This document shows positions 17,757-26,972 of a stretch of DNA of 64,000 bases, piece after piece. A program made the position numbers and the translations under genes. The stretch's first letter is position 1. Each line of letters starts with the position of its first letter. The DNA comes from Bacteroidales bacterium (GTDB taxonomy: Bacteria > Bacteroidota > Bacteroidia > Bacteroidales > UBA932). Location of the stretch: positions 1-64,000 of the forward strand of contig JAFYYM010000084.1 of assembly GCA_017557535.1 (NCBI GenBank), read 5' to 3'. Under the pieces are notes generated by a model. That model was not told where the DNA came from. It saw nothing but the letters and a program-made list of their open reading frames with translations, and did not search any database.

Positions 17757-20700
17757 TTAGAATGTGACCTGAACTCCACCGGAAATACTGCGAACCGGAG
17801 AGTAGACGTTTGTGGAAGAAGTCCCGGAGAACGAAGCTCTGGGGTCGAAGCCCTTACGGGCGGAGATATAACCCAGGTTCTCACCGACCGCGTAAAGGCG
17901 GATACGGCTTATGAGTTTACCAATACCCATCTTGGTGACAGGCAGGTTGTAACCTACAGAGAATGACTGGAAGTTAATGTAGCTGGCATCTGTCAAACTC
18001 ACGTCACCAGCGGTAGCATACTTGTCACCATACTGCCAACGAGGAATCTTGCTGGTAGGGTTCTCAGGGCTCCATGCCTTGAAAATATCCATATGGTAGT
18101 TGTAACCAGCGTCTGAACCTGATGTGGGAGGAGTCATCAACTTGGAATAGACATTATCAGAGATAACTCCACCGTACTGGTAGTCGAATGTGGCGCTAAG
18201 GTCGAAGTTGCCGATGCGGAGGCTCGTGTTGAGACCACCGAAGAACTTAGGAAGCATCGAACCATGGGTATAGCGCTGAGCCTTACCTGTGTCCGTGGTA
18301 ACTCCTGAACGCTTCTGACCAGGACGATTGGTGATGTTTGCGAAATCAGGATCATCCGGGTGTCCGAGAGGGCTCATGTCCTCGTCATACCAGAAGGTAG
18401 CCTGACCATTCTCGTCCAGTCCGGCGAACTCATAGGTCATGTAGTCACGCATGACTCCGCCAGGGGTCCACCAGTAACTGCTCTCGTAGTATCCGTTGAA
18501 CTCTCCGAGTTTTGACTCAGGAAGCTTGATGATCCAAGCATAGTTGGTGGAGATGTTTCCTCCGATGCTCCACTCGACAGTCCTTGTGCGGACGGGAACA
18601 ACATTGAAGGTGAACTCAAGACCACGGTTTCCGATGTCACCGATGTTACCATAGTAACCACGGGAACCTGCGGACTCAGGAACAGAGATCCAGAAGAGCA
18701 GGTCGGCGGTCTTCTTGAAGTAAGCATCCAAAGCACCTGTGAACCTTGTCTTCCAGAAGCTGAACTCAACTCCGATATTAGAGTTGGTCGTTGTCTCCCA
18801 AGTGATCTCAGGATTACCGATCAGTCGGATCTCAGGGGACATCGCGATATCGCTGGCCTTGCTCAAGGAATAAGTGTCCGTGTAAGCGAAGGAAGTGATG
18901 CTATCGTTACCCTGCTGTCCGATGGAAGCCTTGAGCTTCAACTGGTCAATCCAAGTGGCGCCAGCCATCCAAGGCTCCTTATTCATGATCCAAGCACCTC
19001 CAACTGACCAGAAGTTACCCCAACGGTGATCCACCGCGAAAGTTGAAGAAGCGTCACGACGGAAGGAAGCGGAGAGATAGTACTTCTTGTCGAAGTCATA
19101 CTGCGCGCTGACGAAGTAACCTTCCACATTGTAGTCGCTCGTGCTGGAAGATGTTCCGGAATAAAGGACATTAGCGAAAGAGTTGACCTCAAGGAGTTCA
19201 GGAGAGAAACCTCCCTGGGCGGTGATGCCCATGCCCTTGCCCTGTGTCTTATAGTACTCGTGACCAAGCATCACGTTGACATTGTGGTTGCCGAAGCTGT
19301 TGGCGTAGGTAAGGGTCTGGAGCTGGTTGTAACGCATGTTGTTGGACATGCCCTTGTAGAGCTCTCCGTTGACACCGACCTTAGGACCATAGTAAGGGTT
19401 GTCATAGCTGGTGCTGAGAGTGTTACCCCAGTTGACTGTGGACTGGACGACCGCTTTGAGGTGGTCGGTGATGTCGAAGTCAGCGTTGAAGGTACCGGTC
19501 AGGTTGCGGCCATCATTGTAGACTTTATTGTAACGGTTAGAACCAAAGGGGTTACCTGTCTGCATGAAACCACGACCGTTTCCAGGATAGTTCGTGGTGG
19601 CCACACCATAGTCATACTGCTCGTGACCGAACTCATCTGTGCGGATCGTCGGGTTGCCGTTGGCGTCAAGAACGCGCACGTAAACCGGATAGATAGGAGC
19701 GATGTAGGTCGTGTAGTACATCAGGTTCGTGGAGCCCCAACTTGTGCCCATGTTAGGGTTGGACTCCTGGTGAGACTGGGTGAAACCGACGTTGGCGCCG
19801 ACCTTCATCCACTTCTTGACCTGGTAGTCAGCGCGGATGCGGGCGGTGATACGATGATAACCCGAGTACTCGATAATACCATCCTCATTGAGGTAACCGA
19901 TAGATGAATAGTAGCTTCCGCGATCATTACCTCCGCTCACGCTGATGTTATAATCCTGACGGAGAGCGTTCTTGTAAGCCATGTCACGCCAGTTGTCAGG
20001 CTGCAGGTAATATGTCTCATTGCCATACTTGTAGCTGCGGCCGAGAGTGGCGTTAGGATTGAGCTTGCCGTTAGATCCTATAAGGAACTGGCCCTCAGGA
20101 AGTGTATAGACGTTGTATCCGAGATGCTTCTGGAGATCTGTGTTGGCAGACTGGAAGGCATTGGCATCAGAATAACCCTGGCTGTTCTTGTAGTAGTTGT
20201 ACAAACTAGAGTAGTAAGCCTCATAGAACTGGCCGGGCTCAGTGATGACATCGTGATCCTGAACACCGCGGCTATTGACACCGACTCGCATGTCAACATT
20301 GACGATGGCGTCGCGGCTCTTGCTGCGCTTGGTAGTGACGAGGATGACACCAGCGGCACCACGAGCACCGTACAGAGCGGCGGAGGCGGCGTCCTTAAGG
20401 ACGGTCACGGACTCGATGTCGTTCTGGGGGATGTTGGTAAGGCTGGCCGGATAAGGCGCACCATCAACAATCACCAGAGGATCGGTAGATGCGCTCAAGG
20501 AAGAGATACCACGGATGTTGATGGAACCGGAACCGGCACCAGGAGCACCAGAGGCACCTTTCATCTGAAGTCCAGGGACCGAACCAACGAGAGCGTTGGT
20601 CACGTTGGCGGTGGACCTCTTCTGCAAATCCTCGGACTTTACAACCGAAGCGGATCCTGTAAAGGCCTCCTTGGTGGTTGTACCGAAAGCGACAACGATG

Positions 20701-21011
20701 GTCTCATTCAGGAGGTTGACATCCTCCTCGAGAATCACGTTGATCACCTTGCGTCCTCCGACCGCGATCAGCTGCTCCGTGAATCCGATGAAGGAGAAGG
20801 TCAGCGTCGCGTTGGAAGGAACGGAGAGGGAATAGTTGCCCGACGCGTCAGTCATGGTACCGTTGGTCGTCCCGGCCACGAAGACCGAGGCGCCCACCAG
20901 ACCTTGGCCTGCGGCGTCCGTGACCTTTCCAGTCACGTTGACTGTCTGGGCAAACGATGCGCTCATGCCCAGAATCAGGCACAGCAGCACAGAGAATAAT
21001 TTTTTACCCAT
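17757..21011 (-). CDS. susC: SusC-family TonB-dependent outer-membrane transporter
   Basis: This 1084-residue protein has a signal peptide ending SASFAQ, a carboxypeptidase-like beta sandwich (about 23-105, VTGKVTDAAGQGLVGASVFV), and the SusC plug with TNALVGSVPGLQMKG, GSINIRGISSL and DPLVIVDGAPY. A 22-strand barrel follows, ending in a C-terminal Phe (VQVTF). It imports the ligand caught by SusD using TonB energy. The cluster has no glycoside hydrolase or local regulator, so the substrate cannot be named. Confidence 0.96.
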   Translation of the reverse strand: MGKKLFSVLLCLILGMSASFAQTVNVTGKVTDAAGQGLVGASVFVAGTTNGTMTDASGNYSLSVPSNATLTFSFIGFTEQLIAVGGRKVINVILEEDVNLLNETIVVAFGTTTKEAFTGSASVVKSEDLQKRSTANVTNALVGSVPGLQMKGASGAPGAGSGSINIRGISSLSASTDPLVIVDGAPYPASLTNIPQNDIESVTVLKDAASAALYGARGAAGVILVTTKRSKSRDAIVNVDMRVGVNSRGVQDHDVITEPGQFYEAYYSSLYNYYKNSQGYSDANAFQSANTDLQKHLGYNVYTLPEGQFLIGSNGKLNPNATLGRSYKYGNETYYLQPDNWRDMAYKNALRQDYNISVSGGNDRGSYYSSIGYLNEDGIIEYSGYHRITARIRADYQVKKWMKVGANVGFTQSHQESNPNMGTSWGSTNLMYYTTYIAPIYPVYVRVLDANGNPTIRTDEFGHEQYDYGVATTNYPGNGRGFMQTGNPFGSNRYNKVYNDGRNLTGTFNADFDITDHLKAVVQSTVNWGNTLSTSYDNPYYGPKVGVNGELYKGMSNNMRYNQLQTLTYANSFGNHNVNVMLGHEYYKTQGKGMGITAQGGFSPELLEVNSFANVLYSGTSSSTSDYNVEGYFVSAQYDFDKKYYLSASFRRDASSTFAVDHRWGNFWSVGGAWIMNKEPWMAGATWIDQLKLKASIGQQGNDSITSFAYTDTYSLSKASDIAMSPEIRLIGNPEITWETTTNSNIGVEFSFWKTRFTGALDAYFKKTADLLFWISVPESAGSRGYYGNIGDIGNRGLEFTFNVVPVRTRTVEWSIGGNISTNYAWIIKLPESKLGEFNGYYESSYWWTPGGVMRDYMTYEFAGLDENGQATFWYDEDMSPLGHPDDPDFANITNRPGQKRSGVTTDTGKAQRYTHGSMLPKFFGGLNTSLRIGNFDLSATFDYQYGGVISDNVYSKLMTPPTSGSDAGYNYHMDIFKAWSPENPTSKIPRWQYGDKYATAGDVSLTDASYINFQSFSVGYNLPVTKMGIGKLISRIRLYAVGENLGYISARKGFDPRASFSGTSSTNVYSPVRSISGGVQVTF

Positions 21012-21369
21012 AAGCTTAAACCTTAATTAAACTTAATATTTGATGAATAAATAGTGAATAATCTCGACTACTTATGTCGGCTGGCGGAACCGCCAGAAAG
21101 GGACAATTTGCCCTAACCCGGACGAAAAACGCAAAAACCGACGTACAAATAAAAGAATAAAATTGGAATATTGCAACATCCTCAATATTAATGCGAAAAT
21201 AGACGGACGTTGAATTTAAATCGTTTTATACACCTTGCGCATGAAGTTGTTTAGTTTTTTAAGTTAAAATATATTCGATTTTTTCGCATTTTTATTTCAA
21301 ATTGAAATATATTAAAAAGAACGCCGAAAATGGTTTTTTGTTTAGTAAAACATTTAAAATTTTAAGCAT
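21012..21369. other. AT-rich noncoding region upstream of susC
   Basis: I see no gene here. Reading towards susC, the leader contains a small 6-bp hairpin (21081-21096, CTGGCG/CGCCAG with GAAC loop) and an AGGG/CCCT stem beside it. A candidate promoter (21146-21176) lies further out. Positions 21200-21369 are very AT-rich and lead into the integrase remnant. Confidence 0.6.
21146..21176 (-). promoter_or_regulatory. Candidate promoter of the susCDE operon
   Basis: On the - strand, TTGC, a 19-base spacer and TTTATTTG (one mismatch to TAnnTTTG) would start transcription near 21141, giving a leader of about 130 bases with short hairpins before the susC ATG. Confidence 0.4.
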
Positions 21370-21550
21370 ATGTCCAGGAAATCATTCAAAGAAGCTTGCC
21401 GTCAGTGGAAATCCGACAAGGCGAGATTTGTCAAAGCGACGTCTTTGGCAGCATACTCGCTGACATTGAGGCACCACCCTGAATCTTAACGTCCACCCAG
21501 GCCTTGAACAGAAGAGGCGCTGCGTGGAGGACATGATGAACCTGCTCTAA
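21370..21550 (+). pseudogene. Internally deleted tyrosine-recombinase (integrase) remnant
   Basis: From the ATG at 21370 the first frame gives 39 residues resembling the SAM-like N-terminus of Bacteroidetes phage-type integrases (SRKSFKEACRQWKSDK followed by FVKATSLAAYSLTLR), then stops at 21487-21489. The +1 frame continues from the same place as NVHPGLEQKRRCVEDMMNLL and stops at 21548-21550. That tail resembles the extreme C-terminus after the catalytic Tyr (consensus-like HPTLEQKRRC). All of the middle, including the catalytic Arg/His/Tyr set, is missing. This is a dead stub left by deletion, sitting between two operons. The assignment is from motif memory, not a search. Confidence 0.55.
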
Positions 21551-21555
21551 TGACG

Positions 21556-22647
21556 CTACCCTTCCAGGATGCGGTTCTGCTCGGCGACCGAGGCCTCGTG
21601 AATTGCGTTGAAAACGTCCGTGATAAACTTGTCCGTCAGACCGTATGTCCTACCTTTGGCAATCATGTCAGAAAGGATGTCCTCCCAACGGGAGGCCTGG
21701 ACAATAGCGATGTTATGCGCCTTCTTGAATTCCCCTATCTTACGAGAAACCTCCATCCTGGAGGCCAAGGACATTAGCAGATTCTCGTCGATCACGTCTA
21801 TGCGTGCCCTGAGCTGTTCGATATTCTCATTGTATTCCTTATCATTGGTCTCTTTTTGACGTATGACAAGGCTCTCGAGAAGAGTCTTAAGGTCCTCTGG
21901 AACAAGCTGCTGGGCTGCATCGCTGAGCGCGCATGAAGGATCGCAGTGCGACTCGACCATGAGGCCGTCCAATCCGAGGTCCATCGCCCTCTGAGACAGC
22001 TCTTTGAGATACTGTCTCGACCCTCCCATATGACTCGGGTCGGCGAAGAAAGGAATCTGGGGATAGCGGGTACGCAACTCAACGGCAATCTGCCAGCCGG
22101 GAAGGTTACGGTAAGGTATCTTCTGGGTTGTGGAAAAACCTCGATGGATCACTCCAAGCTTCTTGATTCCCGCGCGGTTGAATCTCTCAAGAGCTCCGAT
22201 CCATAGGTCGAGATCCGGGTTGACCGGGTTCTTAACCAACACAGGAATATCCGTATCTTGCAAAGCCTCAGCTATTTCCTGAACAAGGAAAGGATTAGCG
22301 GTGGTACGGGCTCCAATCCAGACCATGTCGACACCATATTTCATGCATTCATAGACATGCCTCTGGCTGGCCACCTCAGTGCAGATCTTCATCCCGAACT
22401 CTTCCTTGACCTTGCGCAACCACTTCAGACCCTGGACACCGGCGCCCTCAAAAGAACCCGGATGGGTCCGGGGCTTCCAGATTCCGGCGCGGAACACATG
22501 AATCCCGAAATCGTGCAAGCCTTTCGCTGTCATAACCATCTGCAGCTCAGACTCTGCGCTGCAAGGTCCGGCGATCACAATAGGGGGTATGCTCTCGTCG
22601 AAGAATCCCCACTGCGATACGGGGACGGTGTCAAGTGTTCGTTCCAT
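21556..22647 (-). CDS. Bifunctional DAHP synthase / chorismate mutase
   Basis: This 363-residue fusion is normal for Bacteroidetes. Residues about 20-265 are a type I DAHP synthase barrel (IAGPCSAES, GARTTANP, VLVKNPVNPDLDLWIGA, FFADPSHMGG, MVESHCDPSCALSDAAQQ). Residues about 278-363 are an AroQ chorismate mutase (LRARIDVIDENLLMSLASRMEVSRKIGEFK). It condenses PEP with erythrose-4-phosphate and also converts chorismate to prephenate. It is the last gene of the aromatic amino-acid operon, 2 bases after tyrA. Confidence 0.95.
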   Translation of the reverse strand: MERTLDTVPVSQWGFFDESIPPIVIAGPCSAESELQMVMTAKGLHDFGIHVFRAGIWKPRTHPGSFEGAGVQGLKWLRKVKEEFGMKICTEVASQRHVYECMKYGVDMVWIGARTTANPFLVQEIAEALQDTDIPVLVKNPVNPDLDLWIGALERFNRAGIKKLGVIHRGFSTTQKIPYRNLPGWQIAVELRTRYPQIPFFADPSHMGGSRQYLKELSQRAMDLGLDGLMVESHCDPSCALSDAAQQLVPEDLKTLLESLVIRQKETNDKEYNENIEQLRARIDVIDENLLMSLASRMEVSRKIGEFKKAHNIAIVQASRWEDILSDMIAKGRTYGLTDKFITDVFNAIHEASVAEQNRILEG

Positions 22648-22649
22648 AA

Positions 22650-23504
22650 CTATCTGATAATCTTCTTGATCCGATTTGCCTCCTGAATCAACTCCTCGAT
22701 TCTGGCCTCATCATAATCAGCGATAGCATCCCGGAAATCTTTCATCTTCTCAAGGTAAGTGTCAATGACCCGGAGAACATTGTCCCGATTCTGGGTTAGA
22801 ATCGGCACCCACATGTCTGATGAGCTTTTAGCCAGACGGACCGTGGAGGAAAAACCACCGGAGGCAAGGTCGAAAATGTGCTTCTCGTCCTGCTCTTTGT
22901 CAAGGACCGTCAATGCCAGAGCGAAGGAAGTGACATGGGATATATGTGACACATAGGCAGTGTGGACGTCATGGTTGTCGGCATTCAGGTAAATGGGACG
23001 CATGTTCAAGACATCGTATAGCTTCTCCACCTCCTTGACAGCCTGGGGATCGGACTCTTCAGAGTTGGCGAAGATGCAAGCCCTGCCATCGAACAGGTTA
23101 GGCATCGCCGCCCATGGCCCGGAATATTCGGTTCCAGCCATAGGATGGGTGGCGACAAAACGGCCGCGGGCCGGGTGGTAATGAGCCACCCTGACTATCT
23201 GGCTCTTGGTGGAGCAGGTGTCAATGACTATCTTCTTCCCGTTCCCTTCTTCAGAGAATATGTCAAGAACCTCGGGGAGCATCTTGACTGCTGTCCCGAC
23301 CGGGACGGCGATAACAACCACATCACTACGCCTCACACAGTCTTCGAAAGGGACGATCTCATCGGCCAATCCGATCCGCAAGGCGGCCTCCGCATTGACC
23401 GGCTCGGACTCAACGCCCAGTATCTTCCCTGCATAACCCCGGCGCTTCAGGTCGATCGCCATCGACCCTCCTATCAGACCCAACCCTATGATTCCTACAA
23501 CCAT
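22650..23504 (-). CDS. tyrA: Prephenate dehydrogenase
   Basis: This 284-residue NAD(P)-dependent enzyme oxidatively decarboxylates prephenate to 4-hydroxyphenylpyruvate for tyrosine. The Rossmann start GIIGLGLIGGSMAIDLKRRG, IDTCSTKSQIV and FVATHPMAGTEYSGPWAAM are diagnostic. No ACT domain is attached. It is separated from the upstream aminotransferase by 93 AT-rich bases, the only sizable gap in the operon, so a second promoter there is possible. Confidence 0.94.
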   Translation of the reverse strand: MVVGIIGLGLIGGSMAIDLKRRGYAGKILGVESEPVNAEAALRIGLADEIVPFEDCVRRSDVVVIAVPVGTAVKMLPEVLDIFSEEGNGKKIVIDTCSTKSQIVRVAHYHPARGRFVATHPMAGTEYSGPWAAMPNLFDGRACIFANSEESDPQAVKEVEKLYDVLNMRPIYLNADNHDVHTAYVSHISHVTSFALALTVLDKEQDEKHIFDLASGGFSSTVRLAKSSSDMWVPILTQNRDNVLRVIDTYLEKMKDFRDAIADYDEARIEELIQEANRIKKIIR

Positions 23505-23597
23505 CTACAGCGTTTTTTATAAATAATTAATTAACAGAGAATTACAATAAAATGCATGGTTAATATTTCCACGCACATATCGTTAACCCCTTACAAA

Positions 23598-24794
23598 TCA
23601 ACAAGTTGCCAAAAACGCCTTAATGCGATCAAGACCTTCCTCGAGGGTCGGGACAGGGGCGCAGAGGGAGATACGGATGTAGCCTTCCCCGTTTTTCCCG
23701 AATATATACCCGGGCGCCATGAAAACACCACAAGAATGGAGAATCTCCTCAGAGAGCAGCTCACCGGCGCTCATGAACTCACTCGCCTGACCGGGGACTT
23801 TCCCCCAGAGGAAAAGACCCGTGGAATTCGGGTTATACTTCACTCCGAGAGCGTCGAATATCTGTCCGGCCACTACACGGCGACGCCTGTACTCGGCGTT
23901 AAGCCTCTCGAACCAGTCCTGTCCCTCTGACAAAGCCTCAACAGCGGCAAGCTGCATGGCCTTGAACATTCCGGAATCCATCTGGCTCTTCACCTTCAAT
24001 ATCTCATTGACCATCTCAGGATCTCCAGCCACCATTCCAACTCGCCAACCACTCATGTTGTGGGCCTTACTCAAGGAATTCAGCTCGAGACAGCAGTCCC
24101 ATGCCCCTTCAGCGGCGAGAATAGAGATAGGCTTATCGGTCAAGATGAAAGAATAAGGATTATCATTGACCAACAGGATCTTATGTTTCTTGGCGAAATC
24201 CACGAACTTCTGATAGAGCTCCGGTGTGGCGGAAGCTCCGGTAGGCATATTAGGATAATTCACCCACATCAGTTTGACACCCTGGAGATCCATGTTCTCG
24301 AGCTCGTCGAAATCCGGGAACCAACCGTTCTCTGCCTTGAGGTTATAAGGCAGTATCTGCCCACCGGCAAGACGGACCGTAGACGAATAAGTGGGATATC
24401 CAGGATCCGGGACAAGGACTTTATCTCCAGGATTGACGAAAGCCAGAGTGATCAGCAGGATGCCTTCCTTAGATCCAACCAGCGGCTGAATCCCGCCATT
24501 GGGATTGAGAGTAACGCCGTAATAACGGGCATACCAATCGGCGAAAGCCTGACGCAACACCGGTAAACCTTTATAATTTTGGTATCTATGGCTATCTGGC
24601 AATGCGGCGACCTTGGCTAAGGTGTCGATAGCCACCTGAGGAGGCATTCCGTCAGGAGCGCCTATCCCGAGGTTTATGAGTTTACCAAGTCCTTTCCCGG
24701 CTCTCTCAGCGGAAACGGCGTCGAGGTCTTTCTGTTTGCGGGAAAAATAATACTCCTGGACCCCCTTGGTCCTTTCAGCGGGTTGGATGATCAT
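23598..24794 (-). CDS. Class I/II PLP aminotransferase
   Basis: This 398-residue fold-type I aminotransferase has INLGIGAPDGMPP, VGSKEGILL, DPGYPTYSSTVRLAGG, YPNMPTGASA and the PLP lysine in SLSKAHNMSGWR. It resembles aspartate or LL-diaminopimelate aminotransferases. Its position between pheA and tyrA suggests that it transaminates phenylpyruvate and 4-hydroxyphenylpyruvate to Phe and Tyr. Its start overlaps the pheA stop by 4 bases. Confidence 0.92.
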   Translation of the reverse strand: MIIQPAERTKGVQEYYFSRKQKDLDAVSAERAGKGLGKLINLGIGAPDGMPPQVAIDTLAKVAALPDSHRYQNYKGLPVLRQAFADWYARYYGVTLNPNGGIQPLVGSKEGILLITLAFVNPGDKVLVPDPGYPTYSSTVRLAGGQILPYNLKAENGWFPDFDELENMDLQGVKLMWVNYPNMPTGASATPELYQKFVDFAKKHKILLVNDNPYSFILTDKPISILAAEGAWDCCLELNSLSKAHNMSGWRVGMVAGDPEMVNEILKVKSQMDSGMFKAMQLAAVEALSEGQDWFERLNAEYRRRRVVAGQIFDALGVKYNPNSTGLFLWGKVPGQASEFMSAGELLSEEILHSCGVFMAPGYIFGKNGEGYIRISLCAPVPTLEEGLDRIKAFLATC

Positions 24795-25636
24795 GATTTG
24801 TTCGCTTTATAATATGATTTATACTCTCCTAGTATGTAAAAATCCGCCATAAGTGGTCTCGCGGCCTTGAGTGCTTGCCGGAAACGGGTGTAGGAAGAGA
24901 ACCTTATGTCGGCATAGAAAAAGTATTGCCACTCTTTCCCGGGGATAGGAAGGGACTGGATCCTCGTGAGATTCATGTCGTAGAAAGAGAGGATTGTCAG
25001 CACCTGCGCCAGCGAGCCCGGCTTGTGGGGCAATGTGAAGCAAAGCGATGCCTTATCAGCCATGCTCCTGGGAATGGTGATAGAGTCGTCGAGAATAAGG
25101 AAACGGGTGAAATTCTGCTTATAAGTCTCGATTCCCCTGGCCAGGATCTCCAACCCGTTCTGCTCCGCCGCCAGCTCTGAGGCCACCGCACCGACACCTT
25201 TCAGCCCCTGTTGGGCTATCTCTATGGCGCTTTTGGCGGTATCCTCGGACTCAACCATCTTGATCCACGGACAGTTTCTCTCAAAGAAACGCCTTGTCTG
25301 GTTGATAGCCATGTAATGGGTCCTGACTTCCCGGATGTCCTCCACCGCCTGACCGGGAATGGCCATAAGATTTTGATGGATAGGAATATAGACCTCACCC
25401 TTGATTTTATAGGGATTGGACCTCAACAACTCAAAATTTGGAAGAAGACCTCCGGATATGGTATTCTCGATCGCCATTACAGCGGCACTGGCCTTCCCCT
25501 CCGACATCGCCTTGAAAAGACTTTCGAATGTAGGCCCTTCGACAATACTTATGTCTACTCCTCTCGAGGAGTAGAACTCCCGAGCGGCTTGCTCGTGGAA
25601 ACACCCACGGTAACCTTGGATAGCTACTGTCGTCAC
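24791..25636 (-). CDS. pheA: Prephenate dehydratase
   Basis: This 281-residue enzyme makes phenylpyruvate. It has the periplasmic-binding-protein-like catalytic part (IQGYRGCFHEQAAREFY, AVMAIENTISG, THYMAINQTRRFF) and a C-terminal ACT domain from about residue 195 (LCFTLPHKPGSLAQVLTILSFYDMNLTRIQSLPIPG) with the ESRP-like region for feedback by Phe. It overlaps the end of frr by 4 bases. Confidence 0.94.
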   Translation of the reverse strand: MTTVAIQGYRGCFHEQAAREFYSSRGVDISIVEGPTFESLFKAMSEGKASAAVMAIENTISGGLLPNFELLRSNPYKIKGEVYIPIHQNLMAIPGQAVEDIREVRTHYMAINQTRRFFERNCPWIKMVESEDTAKSAIEIAQQGLKGVGAVASELAAEQNGLEILARGIETYKQNFTRFLILDDSITIPRSMADKASLCFTLPHKPGSLAQVLTILSFYDMNLTRIQSLPIPGKEWQYFFYADIRFSSYTRFRQALKAARPLMADFYILGEYKSYYKANKS

Positions 25637-26202
25637 ACTGTCATGATCTCTTTCTCCTTAGCGGAGACGAGAGCGTCAACGGCCTTAACCTTTGCGTCCG
25701 TTACCTTCTGGATCTCATCCTCTCCCTCCTTCTGCACATCCTCCGAGAAATCTCCGGCCTTCTCGCCCTTCTTAAGGGCATCGACTCCCTCCCTGCGGAT
25801 ATTCCTAACAGCCACCTTCGCATTTTCGCCAGCGGCCTTTGCCTTCTTGATCAAGTCCTTACGCCTCTCCTCTGTGAGCGGGGGAATAGGGCAACGGATG
25901 ATCTCGCCATTATTCTGCGGAGTAAATCCGAGATTGGCGGCCATGATGGCCTTCTCAATAGCGGCGATAAGGCTTCTTTCCCATGGCTGGATGGTGATGG
26001 TCCTCGCGTCAGGGACGCTGACGGAAGCCACCTGGGATATAGGGGTATCAGTGCCGTAATAGTTCACGGTCACATTGTTGAGGATAGAAGGGTTGGCTTT
26101 GCCCACCCTGTAAGTCTTGAGGTCTTCCTCAAGGAAGTCAACGGTGTCCTGCATCTTCGCCTCGACACCTTTCAGAATCTCTTTGGCTTTCTCTGATAAC
26201 AT
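25633..26202 (-). CDS. frr: Ribosome recycling factor
   Basis: This 189-residue protein, with EF-G, splits ribosomes after termination. It has KTYRVGKANPSILNNVTVNYYG, the turn ISQVASVSVPDARTITIQPW and the C-terminal helix EDVQKEGEDEIQKV. I use the ATG at 26202 (MLSEKAKEIL); the open frame continues upstream to 26253 without reason. It follows pyrH by 13 bases and overlaps pheA by 4. Confidence 0.97.
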   Translation of the reverse strand: MLSEKAKEILKGVEAKMQDTVDFLEEDLKTYRVGKANPSILNNVTVNYYGTDTPISQVASVSVPDARTITIQPWERSLIAAIEKAIMAANLGFTPQNNGEIIRCPIPPLTEERRKDLIKKAKAAGENAKVAVRNIRREGVDALKKGEKAGDFSEDVQKEGEDEIQKVTDAKVKAVDALVSAKEKEIMTV

Positions 26203-26215
26203 CGCTATATCTGTT

Positions 26216-26920
26216 TTATTTATGTACCAATGTGCCGACCTTCTCACCGTCAAGGATCCTCTTCAACGCTCCGGGGGAATTGATGTCGAACACAATTATC
26301 GGCATATTCCCATCGTTGCAAAGGGCGTAAGCAGTCTGGTCCAGGACCCTGAGCTGCTTTCCCATGGCTTCCTCGAAGGTAATGTCCTCATACTTAACAG
26401 CTGAGGGGTCTTTCTTCGGATCGGCGGTGTAGACCCCGTCAACTTTCGTGCCTTTCAACATCACATCCGCGCGAATCTCAAGAGCCCTGAGCGCAGCACC
26501 GGAGTCCGTGGTGAAAAACGGGTTGCCAGTCCCACCGGCAATCAATGCCACACCACCCTCTTCAAGCACCTTCACGGCATTGTCACGGTTGTAGTACCTG
26601 ACAAAAGGTTCCATCTGGGTCGCGGTAAAAACTTCGGCATGAACCCCTTCTTCTTCAATGAACTGACTGAGAGCCAAAGAGTTGATCACGGTCGCGAGCA
26701 TACCCATCCGGTCGCCCCCTACCCTGTCGAACCCTTTATCTAGTCCCTGGAGCCCGCGGAAGATGTTCCCTCCCCCGTTGACCACGCCGATCTGAAGTCC
26801 CGCCTTGGCCGCCTGGGCGATCTCACGGGCATATTTGCGTAGATACTCCGGCTCCAGACCTTTCCCTTCAGGCCCGCCTAGTATCTCTCCACTCAGTTTA
26901 AGCAGAACTCTCTTGTACAT
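26216..26920 (-). CDS. pyrH: UMP kinase
   Basis: This 234-residue amino-acid-kinase-fold enzyme makes UDP from UMP. The start is ATG at 26920 (YKRVLLKLSGEILGG); the frame stays open upstream but those codons cover the promoter. GVVNGGGNIFRGL, DRMGMLATVINSLAL and GTGNPFFTTDSGAALRA are diagnostic. It is the first gene of a pyrH-frr-aromatic operon. Confidence 0.97.
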   Translation of the reverse strand: MYKRVLLKLSGEILGGPEGKGLEPEYLRKYAREIAQAAKAGLQIGVVNGGGNIFRGLQGLDKGFDRVGGDRMGMLATVINSLALSQFIEEEGVHAEVFTATQMEPFVRYYNRDNAVKVLEEGGVALIAGGTGNPFFTTDSGAALRALEIRADVMLKGTKVDGVYTADPKKDPSAVKYEDITFEEAMGKQLRVLDQTAYALCNDGNMPIIVFDINSPGALKRILDGEKVGTLVHK

Positions 26921-26937
26921 TTTCAGACAAATTTTGT

Positions 26938-26969
26938 CAAATTTAGTGAATTTCTCTCTAAAGTGGAAA
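26938..26969 (-). promoter_or_regulatory. Promoter of the pyrH-frr-aromatic operon
   Basis: On the - strand TTTC, a 20-base spacer and a perfect TAAATTTG -7 box lie in the 52-base gap behind the phosphoesterase gene. Transcription would start near 26931, about 10 bases before the pyrH ATG. Confidence 0.55.
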
Positions 26970-26972
26970 GAA

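Noticed and set aside
19260-20999. Large + strand open frames opposite susC
   Set aside because: They are low-complexity translations of the antisense of a conserved TonB receptor. The SusC frame carries all family motifs.
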